Below are positions 15,801-24,059 of a stretch of 33,288 nt of DNA, one piece after another; within the stretch, counting starts at the first letter, position 1, and every line of letters begins with the position of its first letter. Location of the stretch: contig JAQWOB010000028.1 in assembly GCA_029246085.1 (NCBI GenBank), positions 1-33,288 on the forward strand, written 5' to 3'. The DNA comes from Gammaproteobacteria bacterium (GTDB lineage: Bacteria > Pseudomonadota > Gammaproteobacteria > GCA-002705445 > GCA-002716945). The translations under genes and the position numbers were made by a program. The notes below the pieces were generated by a model. The model was given only the letters and a program-made list of their open reading frames with translations, did no database searches and was not told where the DNA came from.

Positions 15801-17342
15801 ATGCACATATTTGGTAGTCTACCAACAAGGCTTATGTTTTTTAAAAATATTAAAAATCTTACCATAATTATATTATGTGCGTGTTTTATTACAAGCTGTA
15901 ACCAATCTATTAGCTATAAACGTCCTCAGCTTCTAGCTAGCTTTGGTAGTTTTGACTGCAATACACAGAAATTAAGCACGAGACAATACTCCCAAGTTTG
16001 GGACAAATTAAGAAGCGGTTTTTGCCTAGATACAACCTATTCATCAAGAATTGATAAAGAAATTGAATGGTTTATGAATAACAAGGCTTTTGTATATCGA
16101 TCAATAGAAAGGTCAAGACCATTTATGCATCATGTAATTGCTGAATTAGAAAAAAATAACTTGCCGCTTGAATTAGCGCTACTTCCTATAGTTGAAAGTG
16201 GCTATCAACCATATGCTTATTCACCATCAAAAGCTGCTGGGATATGGCAATTTATTCCGCCTACTGCAAGAGAATATGGACTATCTAAAAGTTGGTCATA
16301 TGATGGAAGAAGAGATGTTTTGAGTTCAACAAAAGCGGCAGCACATTTTCTTAGAGACATGCATAGACATTTCAAGAATGACTGGCTATTAGCTATAGCT
16401 TCCTATAACACAGGGGCTGGTAATGTAAGCAAATCTATCAGAAAAGCCAATTATACTATAGGGGAAAAAACATTCTGGGATCTTAATTTACCAAGAGAAA
16501 CTGAGTTATACGTTCCTAAATTAATAGCTTTAAGGGACATTATTGCAAATCCTAGCGCTTATGGGTTCAGGCTGCCTAAGATTGGCAATAAACCTTTAAC
16601 AAGATTTGTAAATATATCTTATCCAATTGATTTCTATACAATATCTGTTCTTTCTGGACTAGATGAGAAAACTGTATATGAGCTTAATCCAGGCTTCAGT
16701 GGGTGGTATTTCTTGCCAGAAATGCAAAATAAACTACTATTGCCACATAAAAACGCAAAGCTTTTTACTAAAAGATTCGCAAAGCTCTCAAAAATAATTT
16801 ATGCAAATAAGATACATAAGGTAATTAAAGGAGATTCTCTTTCCAAGATATCTAGAATTTATAACGTTTCAATCAAATCAATTAAGGTATTGAACAACTT
16901 AAAATCTAGTTTGATTAGAATTGGGGATAAACTCAAGCTACCTATTGAAGGGGTAGCTGATAATAAAAAAACCGTTACAATAGCTGGAAATAATTATTTA
17001 ATTAATGATAAAACAATAATATACAAACATGTTGTGAAAAGATATGACAATTGGTACAAAATTGCTAAATACTATGATACTAATCTAAAAACATTATTGT
17101 CATGGAATAAGGCTACAACTAAAACTAGACTCAAGGTATCTCAAAAAATTATAATTAAAATGAAAGCTCCGGTCTTGTCAGATACAGATAAGGTTCAACT
17201 GAGGTATGTAGTTGGCTTGGGTGACACAGTTAACCTTATTACCACAGGTTTTAATATTTCTAAAAAAGACTTGTTAACAACCAATAATATTAAATCCTCA
17301 AGATCACTTAGAGCTGGTAAAAACCTAATTATCTCTAAATAA
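15801..17342 (+). CDS. mltD: membrane-bound lytic murein transglycosylase D (lipoprotein with LysM repeats)
   Basis: MltD cleaves peptidoglycan glycan strands, forming 1,6-anhydro ends, at the inner face of the outer membrane. The N-terminal signal ends in the lipobox ITSC (Cys33). The SLT domain holds the catalytic Glu132 in PIVESGYQPYAYSPSKAAG, then GIWQFIPPTAREYGL and AIASYNTGAGNV. Three LysM peptidoglycan-binding repeats follow at about 339-381, 409-453 and 468-512. An internal ATG at codon 12 (15834) gives a more compact lipoprotein signal and is a real alternative start. The gene ends 8 bases from the convergent cysM stop. Confidence 0.94.
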   Translation: MHIFGSLPTRLMFFKNIKNLTIIILCACFITSCNQSISYKRPQLLASFGSFDCNTQKLSTRQYSQVWDKLRSGFCLDTTYSSRIDKEIEWFMNNKAFVYRSIERSRPFMHHVIAELEKNNLPLELALLPIVESGYQPYAYSPSKAAGIWQFIPPTAREYGLSKSWSYDGRRDVLSSTKAAAHFLRDMHRHFKNDWLLAIASYNTGAGNVSKSIRKANYTIGEKTFWDLNLPRETELYVPKLIALRDIIANPSAYGFRLPKIGNKPLTRFVNISYPIDFYTISVLSGLDEKTVYELNPGFSGWYFLPEMQNKLLLPHKNAKLFTKRFAKLSKIIYANKIHKVIKGDSLSKISRIYNVSIKSIKVLNNLKSSLIRIGDKLKLPIEGVADNKKTVTIAGNNYLINDKTIIYKHVVKRYDNWYKIAKYYDTNLKTLLSWNKATTKTRLKVSQKIIIKMKAPVLSDTDKVQLRYVVGLGDTVNLITTGFNISKKDLLTTNNIKSSRSLRAGKNLIISK

Positions 17343-17350
17343 TCCAACTT

Positions 17351-18223
17351 CTAGAGCTTTGAGAGATATCTATCTCCCCTATCACACAGTATAGTCACTA
17401 CTTTTGCATCACTTTGTTTGTTAGCAATAATTCGAGATATATTAATATTTGCAGCAGCAGAAACACCACAAAATATCCCATTTTTTTCCGCTAATTCTTT
17501 TGAAGTTTCCTCTGCATCTAACTGATTTATATCAATAATATCATCAATAATTGCATTTTTTCTGATCTCTGGCTCATAACCCTCACTCCACCTTCGGATT
17601 CCAGGGATTCTAGAACCATCTTCTGGTTGTACACCTATTATTCTAATATCTTTGTTTTTTGACTTAAGAAACATCGAAACTCCTGTAATTGTCCCTGTTG
17701 TCCCCATTGCCGAAACAAAGTGAGTGATTTTACCCTCTGTTTGCTCCCAAATCTCCGGTCCAGTAGTCTCAAAATGAGCCATGTAGTTGGAGGGATTGGA
17801 AAACTGGTCTAGAACTAGACCTTGGCCTAATGTACTCATTTTAGTAGCAAGATCTCTAGCTCCCTCCATGTCCTCTTCTTTTGACACGAGTATTACCTCA
17901 GCTCCATAAACCTTCATTGTTTTGATTCTTTCTGATGAAACAGTCTCAGGCATTATAATTATAATCTTATAGCCTTTGATTGAGGCAACCATTGATAGAG
18001 CAATACCTGTATTGCCACTAGTAGCCTCAATTAGTGTATCACCTTTCCTTATTTGCCCTCTTTCCTCAGCATCATTAATCATCTTAAGAGCAGCTCTGTC
18101 TTTTATTGAGCCACCGGGATTATTGCCCTCACATTTAGCTAATACGACACTAGTTTGAGATTCTACAGGCACCTGGATTAAGGGGGTATTCCCTATTGTT
18201 TCTTGAATATTCATAAAGTTCAT
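17351..18223 (-). CDS. cysM: cysteine synthase B (O-acetylserine sulfhydrylase, CysM type)
   Basis: This is a PLP-dependent enzyme that makes cysteine from O-acetylserine and sulfide or thiosulfate. ETIGNTPLIQV opens the protein, and the PLP lysine lies in NNPGGSIKDRAAL. The substrate loop ATSGNTGIALSM, the phosphate-binding GTTGTITG and a GIRRWSEGYEPE segment of the CysM subgroup are present, followed by CGVSAAANI near the C-terminus. The frame can begin at TTG 18232. I use the ATG at 18223, one base after the acpS stop, giving 290 residues. A third ATG six codons earlier than TIGNTP is also possible. It closes the long sdh-pdxJ-acpS unit. Confidence 0.94.
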   Translation of the reverse strand: MNFMNIQETIGNTPLIQVPVESQTSVVLAKCEGNNPGGSIKDRAALKMINDAEERGQIRKGDTLIEATSGNTGIALSMVASIKGYKIIIIMPETVSSERIKTMKVYGAEVILVSKEEDMEGARDLATKMSTLGQGLVLDQFSNPSNYMAHFETTGPEIWEQTEGKITHFVSAMGTTGTITGVSMFLKSKNKDIRIIGVQPEDGSRIPGIRRWSEGYEPEIRKNAIIDDIIDINQLDAEETSKELAEKNGIFCGVSAAANINISRIIANKQSDAKVVTILCDRGDRYLSKL

Positions 18224-18224
18224 A

Positions 18225-18602
18225 TTACTCAACCAAAACCATAGCTGCTGAATGACTATTCGTATCAGATATTGACAGGAATATATTAGACGCAGAAATA
18301 GATTTCAACACCTCAAGTAGACTATCATTTTTTATAAAGAATGGCTTTCCCGCATCATCATGGTCTACCGTTAGATTAGCCGGAAAAATCCCTCTCCTAT
18401 ACAATCCTGTTCCAAGAGCTTTAGAAAGAGCTTCTTTCGATGCAAAATGTTTTGCTAAATAACTGATAGGAGACCTAGATTTCTTAAACTCTATTATCTC
18501 AGCTTCGGATAATATTTTTTTTGCAAAAACTTGGCCATACTTTTCATGCAGAACCTGGATTCTGGAATTATCAATCAAATCTATGCCTATACCTTTAATC
18601 AC
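18225..18602 (-). CDS. acpS: holo-[acyl-carrier-protein] synthase
   Basis: AcpS transfers 4'-phosphopantetheine from CoA to the acyl carrier protein, activating fatty-acid synthesis. The 125-residue protein has the magnesium-site motifs GIDLIDNSRI (Asp8) and KHFASKEALSKALGTG (Glu57). The substrate strand LTVDHDDAGKPFF and the terminal SISDTNSHSAAMVLVE, equivalent to the family 'SLSHt..yA.A.V' motif, are intact. It starts with GTG at 18602, overlapping the pdxJ stop by 8 bases, and conserves the pdxJ-acpS pair found across Proteobacteria. Confidence 0.96.
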   Translation of the reverse strand: MIKGIGIDLIDNSRIQVLHEKYGQVFAKKILSEAEIIEFKKSRSPISYLAKHFASKEALSKALGTGLYRRGIFPANLTVDHDDAGKPFFIKNDSLLEVLKSISASNIFLSISDTNSHSAAMVLVE

Positions 18603-19338
18603 AGTTGTTTATTATACTTATGATTTTTTCGATTGCATCCTTTAAACCTGTGAAAACAGCTTGAGAGATAATTGAATGGCCAATATTTAATTCTTGAATA
18701 TGTGGTATTTCACATATTTGAGCTAAATTTTCAGAATTCAATCCATGTCCAGCATTCACTAATAAGCCAAGCTCATTAGCATAATTAGAAGCCATAGATA
18801 GGTCACCAAGAGCATCAAACTCATCTATCGAGTTAAATTTATTTGCATAGTGTCCTGTATGTAATTCTATTAACTCAGCACCTAATTCTTTGGATAATTT
18901 AACTGACTCTTTATTTGGATCAATAAATAATGAAGTTTTAATGCTGGCTCCTCTGAGCTTACTAATATTATTTTTAAATAACTCTAGGTCAGAGGATTTA
19001 AGATCTTTGAGATTTAGTCCGCCCTCTGTAGTCTTTTCTTCTCTTTTTTCTGGCACTATACAACAAAAATCAGGTTTAAGTTTAAGAGCAAAATCTATCA
19101 TCTCTGGGGTATGAGCCATTTCGAAATTTAATACTTTTGCACATTCACGAACTTCAAATGCATCAGTATCTTGCATGTGCCGCCTATCTTCCCTTAAATG
19201 AATAGTTATTAAGTCAGCACCAGCATCCTCAGTAACTTTTACAGCATCCGCAAGACTTGGGTATAAGGTATCTCTAGATTTCTTAATGAATGCAATATGA
19301 TCCAGGTTAACCCCTAATCGTACTCTTTTAGTTTTCAT
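18595..19338 (-). CDS. pdxJ: pyridoxine 5'-phosphate synthase
   Basis: PdxJ condenses 1-deoxyxylulose 5-phosphate with 3-amino-2-oxopropyl phosphate to make vitamin B6. The TIM-barrel signatures are complete: GVNLDHIAFIKKSR at the start, ITIHLREDRRHMQD, AELIELHTGHYAN, VNAGHGLN and LNIGHSIISQAVFTGL at the C-terminus. The 247-residue length matches the family (243 in E. coli). It follows sdhE by 12 bases on the same strand. In E. coli pdxJ-acpS sit behind recO, so linkage to the succinate dehydrogenase genes is a local rearrangement. Confidence 0.97.
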   Translation of the reverse strand: MKTKRVRLGVNLDHIAFIKKSRDTLYPSLADAVKVTEDAGADLITIHLREDRRHMQDTDAFEVRECAKVLNFEMAHTPEMIDFALKLKPDFCCIVPEKREEKTTEGGLNLKDLKSSDLELFKNNISKLRGASIKTSLFIDPNKESVKLSKELGAELIELHTGHYANKFNSIDEFDALGDLSMASNYANELGLLVNAGHGLNSENLAQICEIPHIQELNIGHSIISQAVFTGLKDAIEKIISIINNCD

Positions 19339-19350
19339 AATGTAATGATA

Positions 19351-19584
19351 CTAGTTAAATGATTTTAAGGCCTCAACTATCTTTAAGAATTTTTTATTTG
19401 TAGGTTTTTTGTCATTAACAAGAACATCTAAAATATCATAAGTATCTTGATCAATAAACTCTATATAATTTTTTTTATCTTCTTCTGAAAGTCCTGGATA
19501 AAATTTTTCAGTATAACGTGATAATAAGATATCAACTTCTCTAATACCTTTTCTGCATTTCCAAATTACTTCAGATAAACGCAT
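19351..19584 (-). CDS. sdhE: FAD assembly factor SdhE
   Basis: SdhE (YgfY/SDH5) helps attach FAD covalently to the flavoprotein SdhA. The 77-residue helical protein keeps the family motif: WKCRKGIREVDILL near residues 8-21 corresponds to the R-R-G-x-x-E-x-D signature whose Arg-Gly-x-x-Glu is required for flavinylation. It lies directly after sdhB with 1 base between the stop of one and the start of the other, so it is in the same transcript as its client. In E. coli sdhE sits beside ygfZ; here ygfZ lies on the other side of the sdh genes. Confidence 0.94.
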   Translation of the reverse strand: MRLSEVIWKCRKGIREVDILLSRYTEKFYPGLSEEDKKNYIEFIDQDTYDILDVLVNDKKPTNKKFLKIVEALKSFN

Positions 19585-19585
19585 T

Positions 19586-20353
19586 TTATTGTGATGCTAG
19601 CATCTGCTTAATATGAGAAATTGCTTTAGCAGGATTTAAGTTTTTTGGACATGTCTTCGTGCAATTCATAATGGTATGACATCTAAAAAGTTTAAATTTA
19701 TCAGCTAATTCTGATAGTCTTTCTTTTTGAGCAGTATCCCTGCTATCTATAATCCATCTATACGCATGTAATAATGTAGCTGGACCTAAATATTTATCAG
19801 AGTTCCACCAATAACTTGGGCAACTTGTAGAGCAGCATGCGCATAAAACACACTCAATTAAACCATCTAGCTTTCCTCTATCTTCCTGAGACTGACGATG
19901 TTCTCTATCAGGTTTTGAATCATTTATTAACCAAGGCTTAATTGATTCATATTGTTTATAAAAATCTTTCATGTCAGGAACTAAATCTTTAACGACTGGC
20001 ATATGTGGAAGCGGATATATCTTAAGATGCGTTTCTTCAGCTACATTTAAAATACAAGCCAATGTGTTTGTCCCATTAATATTCATGGAGCATGACCCGC
20101 AAATACCTTCTCTACAAGATCGTCTAAACGCTAGGGTCGGGTCAACATTATTTTTTATATAAAGTAATACATCTAGACCCATCGGGCCAAATTTATCTTT
20201 ATCAAGTATATATGTATCTAGATAGGGGTTAGAGTTTAAGTCAGGATTGTACCTATAGATATCTACGCGTAGTCTATTTTTTGGTTCCACAGATGGCTTG
20301 AAAGTTTTGCCTTCTGTTATTCTAGAATTAATAGGTAATGTAAATTTAGCCAT
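19586..20353 (-). CDS. sdhB: succinate dehydrogenase iron-sulfur subunit
   Basis: SdhB carries electrons from the SdhA flavin to ubiquinone through three Fe-S clusters. The [2Fe-2S] ligands are in CREGICGSC (Cys80, 85, 88) and Cys100. The [4Fe-4S] site is in the segment [13 protein letters not shown] (168-179), and the [3Fe-4S] cluster uses Cys225 and the CTKTCP region (231-236). The quinone-site YWWN follows Cys178. The 255 residues include about 20 extra N-terminal residues compared with E. coli SdhB (238). The gene is 3 bases downstream of sdhA. Confidence 0.98.
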   Translation of the reverse strand: MAKFTLPINSRITEGKTFKPSVEPKNRLRVDIYRYNPDLNSNPYLDTYILDKDKFGPMGLDVLLYIKNNVDPTLAFRRSCREGICGSCSMNINGTNTLACILNVAEETHLKIYPLPHMPVVKDLVPDMKDFYKQYESIKPWLINDSKPDREHRQSQEDRGKLDGLIECVLCACCSTSCPSYWWNSDKYLGPATLLHAYRWIIDSRDTAQKERLSELADKFKLFRCHTIMNCTKTCPKNLNPAKAISHIKQMLASQ

Positions 20354-20356
20354 AAT

Positions 20357-22135
20357 CTAATACGTCCTTGCTTTTAATTTTACTGTTTCAACTTCATCCG
20401 TCAGCGTATCAAGTTTTACTGGCTTATAGTCGAACTTCTTCCCGCCATCGCTGTCTATCGAAACCATTGTATGTTTTAACCATTCTTTATCATCTCTATC
20501 TGGATAATCATCTCTGGCATGACTTCCTCTACTTTCTTCTCTATTTTCAGCAGAATATAAAGTTGCTAACGCCTGATAAAGAAGATTATTTAACTCTAAA
20601 GTCTCTACTAAATCTGTATTCCAGATTAAAGATTTATCGCTCACCGATACATGTTTAAAATCTTTAAATAATCCATGCATTATATCTATTCCTTTTTTAA
20701 GGGTCTCATCATCTCTATAAACAGGAGCATATCTTTGCATTGTTTTTTGCATCTTGTCTCTTAATTCTGCAGTACCAATATCACCAGATGAGTTTCTTGT
20801 TGACTCAAAATTATCCATGATATCGCTAATGGTTGATGATTTAATATCAATATGATTTTTGGTTTTCTTATCTAGTAGACTGCAGGCTGTCTCAGCTGCT
20901 GATTTTCCAAAAACTATTAAATCTAATAGAGAATTAGAACCCAATCTATTAGCGCCATGAACTGATACACATGCACCTTCCCCAACAGCCATTAGACCCT
21001 CAACTGTTTTTCCATCCCCAGCCGCTATCACTTCAGTATAATGATTAGTTGGCGTGCCACCCATATTATAATGTACGGTTGGTATTACAGGAATAGGATC
21101 GGTTGTTGCATCAACACCTGCAAATATTTTAGCAGTTTCAGTAATTCCCGGTAATTTTTCATGGATTACACTTGCATCAAGATGCTCTAAATGCAGCAAA
21201 GCATGGTCTTTGTCTTCTCCAACACCTCTACCAGCATTGACTTCCATCTGTATAGCTCTACTCACTACATCTCTAGACGCTAAATCTTTAGCATTGGGAG
21301 CGTACTTAGGCATAAATCTCTCGCCTTCAGAATTAGTTAAGTATCCACCCTCTCCTCTAGCGCCTTCTGTTATTAGACATCCAGCACCATAAATCCCTGT
21401 AGGATGGAACTGAATAAACTCCATATCCATTAGTGGTAAACCTGCTCTCAAAATCATTCCATTACCATCTCCGGTGCAAGTATGAGCTGACGTTGAAGAC
21501 TGATATGTTCTTCCATGACCGCCTGTAGCAAGAATTACAATATGGGATTGAAAGAGATGTATTGTTCCGTCGTCTAAGCACCATGCTAAAACACCAATAC
21601 ATTTTCCCTCTTCAAAAACTAAATCAATTACAAAATACTCAATATAAAAATCTACATTATTCTTAAGTGCTTGTGTATATAAGGTATGGAGGATTGCATG
21701 CCCTGTCCTATCAGCGGCAGCACATGTTCTTTGAGCAATACCTTTGCCATATTCAGTTGTCATACCACCAAAAGGTCTTTGATAAATCTTGCCTTCCTCT
21801 GTTCTAGAGAAAGGTACACCAAAATGTTCCAGTTCAATAATAGACTCAACTGCGTTCTTACACATATACTCTATTGAGTCCTGGTCGCCTAACCAGTCTG
21901 ATCCTTTAACGGTATCATACATATGCCACCGCCAATCATCTTCACCCATATTTCCAAGCGCGCCACTTATTCCACCTTGAGCGGCTACAGTATGACTTCT
22001 AGTTGGAAAAACCTTTGATATACAAGCAACACTATGCTCAGACTGTGAAATTCCCATGGTTGCTCTTAAGCCAGATCCACCAGCTCCTATTACTATGGCA
22101 TCATGCGTATGTTTTATAATCTTGCTATTTTCCAT
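20357..22135 (-). CDS. sdhA: succinate dehydrogenase flavoprotein subunit
   Basis: SdhA oxidises succinate to fumarate on the cytoplasmic face of complex II. The FAD dinucleotide fold GAGGSG is at residues 17-22, and the covalent-FAD histidine is His48 in [11 protein letters not shown]. The substrate site includes [11 protein letters not shown] and [19 protein letters not shown], and [15 protein letters not shown] closes the FAD domain. The C-terminus shows the helical SdhA domain and the [11 protein letters not shown] motif. The length of 592 residues is usual (588 in E. coli). The gene is 1 base downstream of sdhD. Confidence 0.99.
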   Translation of the reverse strand: MENSKIIKHTHDAIVIGAGGSGLRATMGISQSEHSVACISKVFPTRSHTVAAQGGISGALGNMGEDDWRWHMYDTVKGSDWLGDQDSIEYMCKNAVESIIELEHFGVPFSRTEEGKIYQRPFGGMTTEYGKGIAQRTCAAADRTGHAILHTLYTQALKNNVDFYIEYFVIDLVFEEGKCIGVLAWCLDDGTIHLFQSHIVILATGGHGRTYQSSTSAHTCTGDGNGMILRAGLPLMDMEFIQFHPTGIYGAGCLITEGARGEGGYLTNSEGERFMPKYAPNAKDLASRDVVSRAIQMEVNAGRGVGEDKDHALLHLEHLDASVIHEKLPGITETAKIFAGVDATTDPIPVIPTVHYNMGGTPTNHYTEVIAAGDGKTVEGLMAVGEGACVSVHGANRLGSNSLLDLIVFGKSAAETACSLLDKKTKNHIDIKSSTISDIMDNFESTRNSSGDIGTAELRDKMQKTMQRYAPVYRDDETLKKGIDIMHGLFKDFKHVSVSDKSLIWNTDLVETLELNNLLYQALATLYSAENREESRGSHARDDYPDRDDKEWLKHTMVSIDSDGGKKFDYKPVKLDTLTDEVETVKLKARTY

Positions 22136-22136
22136 A

Positions 22137-22463
22137 TTAATTCCCTTTAATTATAATTAGCGAAATAAGTGTTATTAGAAATAATATAACATGAATAAAC
22201 TTCGAGAGACTTACTAATAAACTTTGAATTTTTACATCATGAATATAATCTTCTAGAATTGTCTCTATTCCTAAAGAACTATGAATAAACAAGACTAACG
22301 CCATAAAACTTATAAGTATAATCCCTGGAAATGATGAAATATCATTTGTAACATCCGTATATGATAGATTTCCAATTTTTAATAAATAAAAAATCACATA
22401 TATTGTAATAGGTACAAGTAGTATTGCGCTGATTCTCTGAATTTTCCAATGAAAGATTGCCAT
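22137..22463 (-). CDS. sdhD: succinate dehydrogenase membrane anchor subunit SdhD
   Basis: SdhD is a small hydrophobic anchor with three predicted helices. It starts [19 protein letters not shown], matching the family pattern in which the Arg precedes TM1 near the quinone pocket. The second helix carries [18 protein letters not shown], the H-x-x-x-G-x-x-x-x-x-x-D-Y motif whose His and Tyr lie near heme b and the quinone. The length is 108 residues. It starts 7 bases after sdhC and leads directly into sdhA, giving the order sdhC-sdhD-sdhA-sdhB. Confidence 0.93.
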   Translation of the reverse strand: MAIFHWKIQRISAILLVPITIYVIFYLLKIGNLSYTDVTNDISSFPGIILISFMALVLFIHSSLGIETILEDYIHDVKIQSLLVSLSKFIHVILFLITLISLIIIKGN

Positions 22464-22470
22464 AAATTCC

Positions 22471-22863
22471 CTAATTAATTAGTGTGTAAAATATTATAAA
22501 TAAAGTTAATGTTAGCGAGACAAGTATCACTAGATATCCAGACAGATAACTATCTTTGATGCTGAGGCCTAGCCCCATATCCCAAAACAAATGTCTGACC
22601 CCATTGCTTAAATGAAAAGCTAATGAAAAGAGTGTTCCAAATAAAATAATTTTAATAATTATATGATCCAATATCAGCAAAAATAATTGATAATAATCTG
22701 ATCCAAATGAAATAAAAAGCAAGGAAAAGGGGATTAATATGGAAAACATAGATAGAATAACCCCTGTAAATCTATGTGTAATAGAAAGTATAGATGTTAA
22801 CTGTGGCTTATATATTTGCAGATGCGGAGATAATGGTCTATTAGTGTTCATACTTTTTTCCAT
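22471..22863 (-). CDS. sdhC: succinate dehydrogenase cytochrome b556 subunit SdhC
   Basis: SdhC anchors complex II and shares heme b and the ubiquinone site with SdhD. The N-terminus RPLSPHLQIYKPQLTSILS and then ITHRFTGVILS provide the quinone-site Ser and Arg. TM2 has HLSNGVRHLFWD, in which His is the expected heme ligand. Three transmembrane helices are visible in 130 residues. The ATG at 22863 begins 1 base after the stop of the upstream SDHAF4-like gene. A second ATG four codons later (22851) is an equally good start. Confidence 0.95.
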   Translation of the reverse strand: MEKSMNTNRPLSPHLQIYKPQLTSILSITHRFTGVILSMFSILIPFSLLFISFGSDYYQLFLLILDHIIIKIILFGTLFSLAFHLSNGVRHLFWDMGLGLSIKDSYLSGYLVILVSLTLTLFIIFYTLIN

Positions 22864-22864
22864 T

Positions 22865-23017
22865 TTAAAAATCTATGCAACGACCACTTTTTTCCCAATC
22901 ACCATATCTGGTTGGGTCCAAGCCTTCTTTTCGTCCACCAATCTCTTTAACTTCCTTAGTTTTCTCAGGAGTATTTTCTTCTGTTTTGGGCTTATCGGTA
23001 TTTTGATCGTTATTCAT
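22865..23017 (-). CDS. SDHAF4-like succinate dehydrogenase assembly factor (DUF1674), 50 aa
   Basis: A 50-codon gene lies between the sdh promoter region and sdhC. The start ATG at 23017 follows GGAGAG with a 5-base spacer, and its TAA ends 1 base before sdhC. The product is an acidic, Lys/Glu-rich N-terminal half followed by EIGGRKEGLDPTRYGDWE and a GRCIDF terminus. This C-terminal block is the hallmark of DUF1674/SDHAF4, the factor that in eukaryotes protects free flavinylated SdhA before it meets SdhB. The lead position in the sdh operon fits that job. Members are best known from mitochondria and Alphaproteobacteria. At 50 residues this one is near the lower size limit, essentially the conserved motif plus a charged linker. 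Confidence 0.9.
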   Translation of the reverse strand: MNNDQNTDKPKTEENTPEKTKEVKEIGGRKEGLDPTRYGDWEKSGRCIDF

Positions 23018-23022
23018 TTAAT

Positions 23023-23041
23023 CTCTCCAAGACGTATTATA
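23023..23041 (-). promoter_or_regulatory. candidate sdh operon promoter -10 and ribosome-binding site
   Basis: On the minus strand TATAAT (23041-23036) precedes GGAGAG (23028-23023) and the SDHAF4-like ATG. Transcription from this -10 would begin about 12 bases before the start codon. No clear -35 is visible, so confidence is limited. Confidence 0.4.
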
Positions 23042-23086
23042 TGCAAATATAAATTAAATAAATAGTACTTTATTAGGATATACTTA

Positions 23087-23114
23087 TTTTCATTATCTAG
23101 GGGTTAGATATAAT
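23087..23114 (+). promoter_or_regulatory. candidate ygfZ promoter
   Basis: TTTTCA (23087-23092), a 16-base spacer and TATAAT (23109-23114) resemble a sigma-70 promoter reading toward ygfZ, whose ATG lies 39 bases beyond. The element sits in the 136-base divergent region shared with the sdh operon. I see no other gene in that region. Confidence 0.45.
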
Positions 23115-23153
23115 AACTTAACAATAATAAATTCAAGGTAATCAATTATTTTT

Positions 23154-24059
23154 ATGGATATCAATACTTTAAAAGAATTATCTGGATATTCGAGTGACCC
23201 TGAAACAATATGCTTGAGAATATCAGGTGATGATGCCGGGAAATTTTTGCAAGGCCAGTTTAGTAATGACATAAATTTATTAGAAAAAGATATTTCTCAG
23301 TATTCTTCTTACTCAACAAATCAGGGTAAAGTTATTGCAATCCTGAGAATTCTTAAAGATGAAAGCTCATATTTAATATTAATAAATAAAGAAATATCAG
23401 ATTATTTCATTAAAAAATTATCTATGTATATACTGATGTCAAAAGTCAGCATAGAAATAGCAAATGAATATCATATTATTGGAATATGTGGGCAAATGTC
23501 GACAGAATTCTTGAAATTGTATAATATAGAAAACTCTAATGGCGCAAAAGAAGATGGTAGTTATCAGCTCTTAAATAATGACTCTAAATACTTTTCCTCT
23601 TCAACTCTAGTATATAAAGATAAAGCAAAAGAAATAGATGAGGTAAAAGAATTGCTAGTTAAAGAAGAGTTAGGCTTCAATGTTAATAAAGCATCTGATT
23701 ACTATAATCGTATATTGAGAGTAACAATGGAAACCAAAGAACAGTATATACCTCAAGTTTTAAATTTAGAAAAACTAAATGGCATTAATTATAAAAAGGG
23801 ATGTTATACCGGACAAGAAATTGTCGCCAGAACTCATTACCTTGGAAAAATTAAAAAACAGATATTTTTGATAAGCCACAATTCAAAATTAATCAATATT
23901 GCTAATAAGATACATGATGAAAATAATGAAATTTTAGGTGAAGTAATAAGTGATAACCAAACTATCCAAGAAGAAACAATATGCTTAGCAGTTGTAAGGT
24001 TGGATGCAGCAGAAAAAGATTTATATGTAAATAATCAAAAAGTAAATTTAATTAATTAA
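23154..24059 (+). CDS. ygfZ: tRNA-modifying / Fe-S maintenance protein YgfZ (folate-binding)
   Basis: YgfZ is a folate-binding GcvT-like protein that supports Fe-S enzymes such as MiaB and oxidative-stress tolerance. The invariant signature KGCYTGQEIVARTHYLGK is present (about residues 220-237), with the essential Cys. The N-terminal half contains RISGDDAGKFLQGQFSNDI and a YSSYSTNQGKVIA segment corresponding to the folate-binding fold. The length is 301 residues. Its placement next to complex II genes, which need Fe-S clusters, agrees with its role and echoes the E. coli ygfZ-sdhE pairing. The stop overlaps the opposite-strand mdh stop by 4 bases. Confidence 0.94.
   Translation: MDINTLKELSGYSSDPETICLRISGDDAGKFLQGQFSNDINLLEKDISQYSSYSTNQGKVIAILRILKDESSYLILINKEISDYFIKKLSMYILMSKVSIEIANEYHIIGICGQMSTEFLKLYNIENSNGAKEDGSYQLLNNDSKYFSSSTLVYKDKAKEIDEVKELLVKEELGFNVNKASDYYNRILRVTMETKEQYIPQVLNLEKLNGINYKKGCYTGQEIVARTHYLGKIKKQIFLISHNSKLINIANKIHDENNEILGEVISDNQTIQEETICLAVVRLDAAEKDLYVNNQKVNLIN

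Noticed and set aside
22739-23065. Plus-strand 108-residue open frame
   Set aside because: It is antisense to sdhC and to the SDHAF4-like gene, which both have family motifs and ribosome-binding sites; the plus-strand product has no recognisable features.
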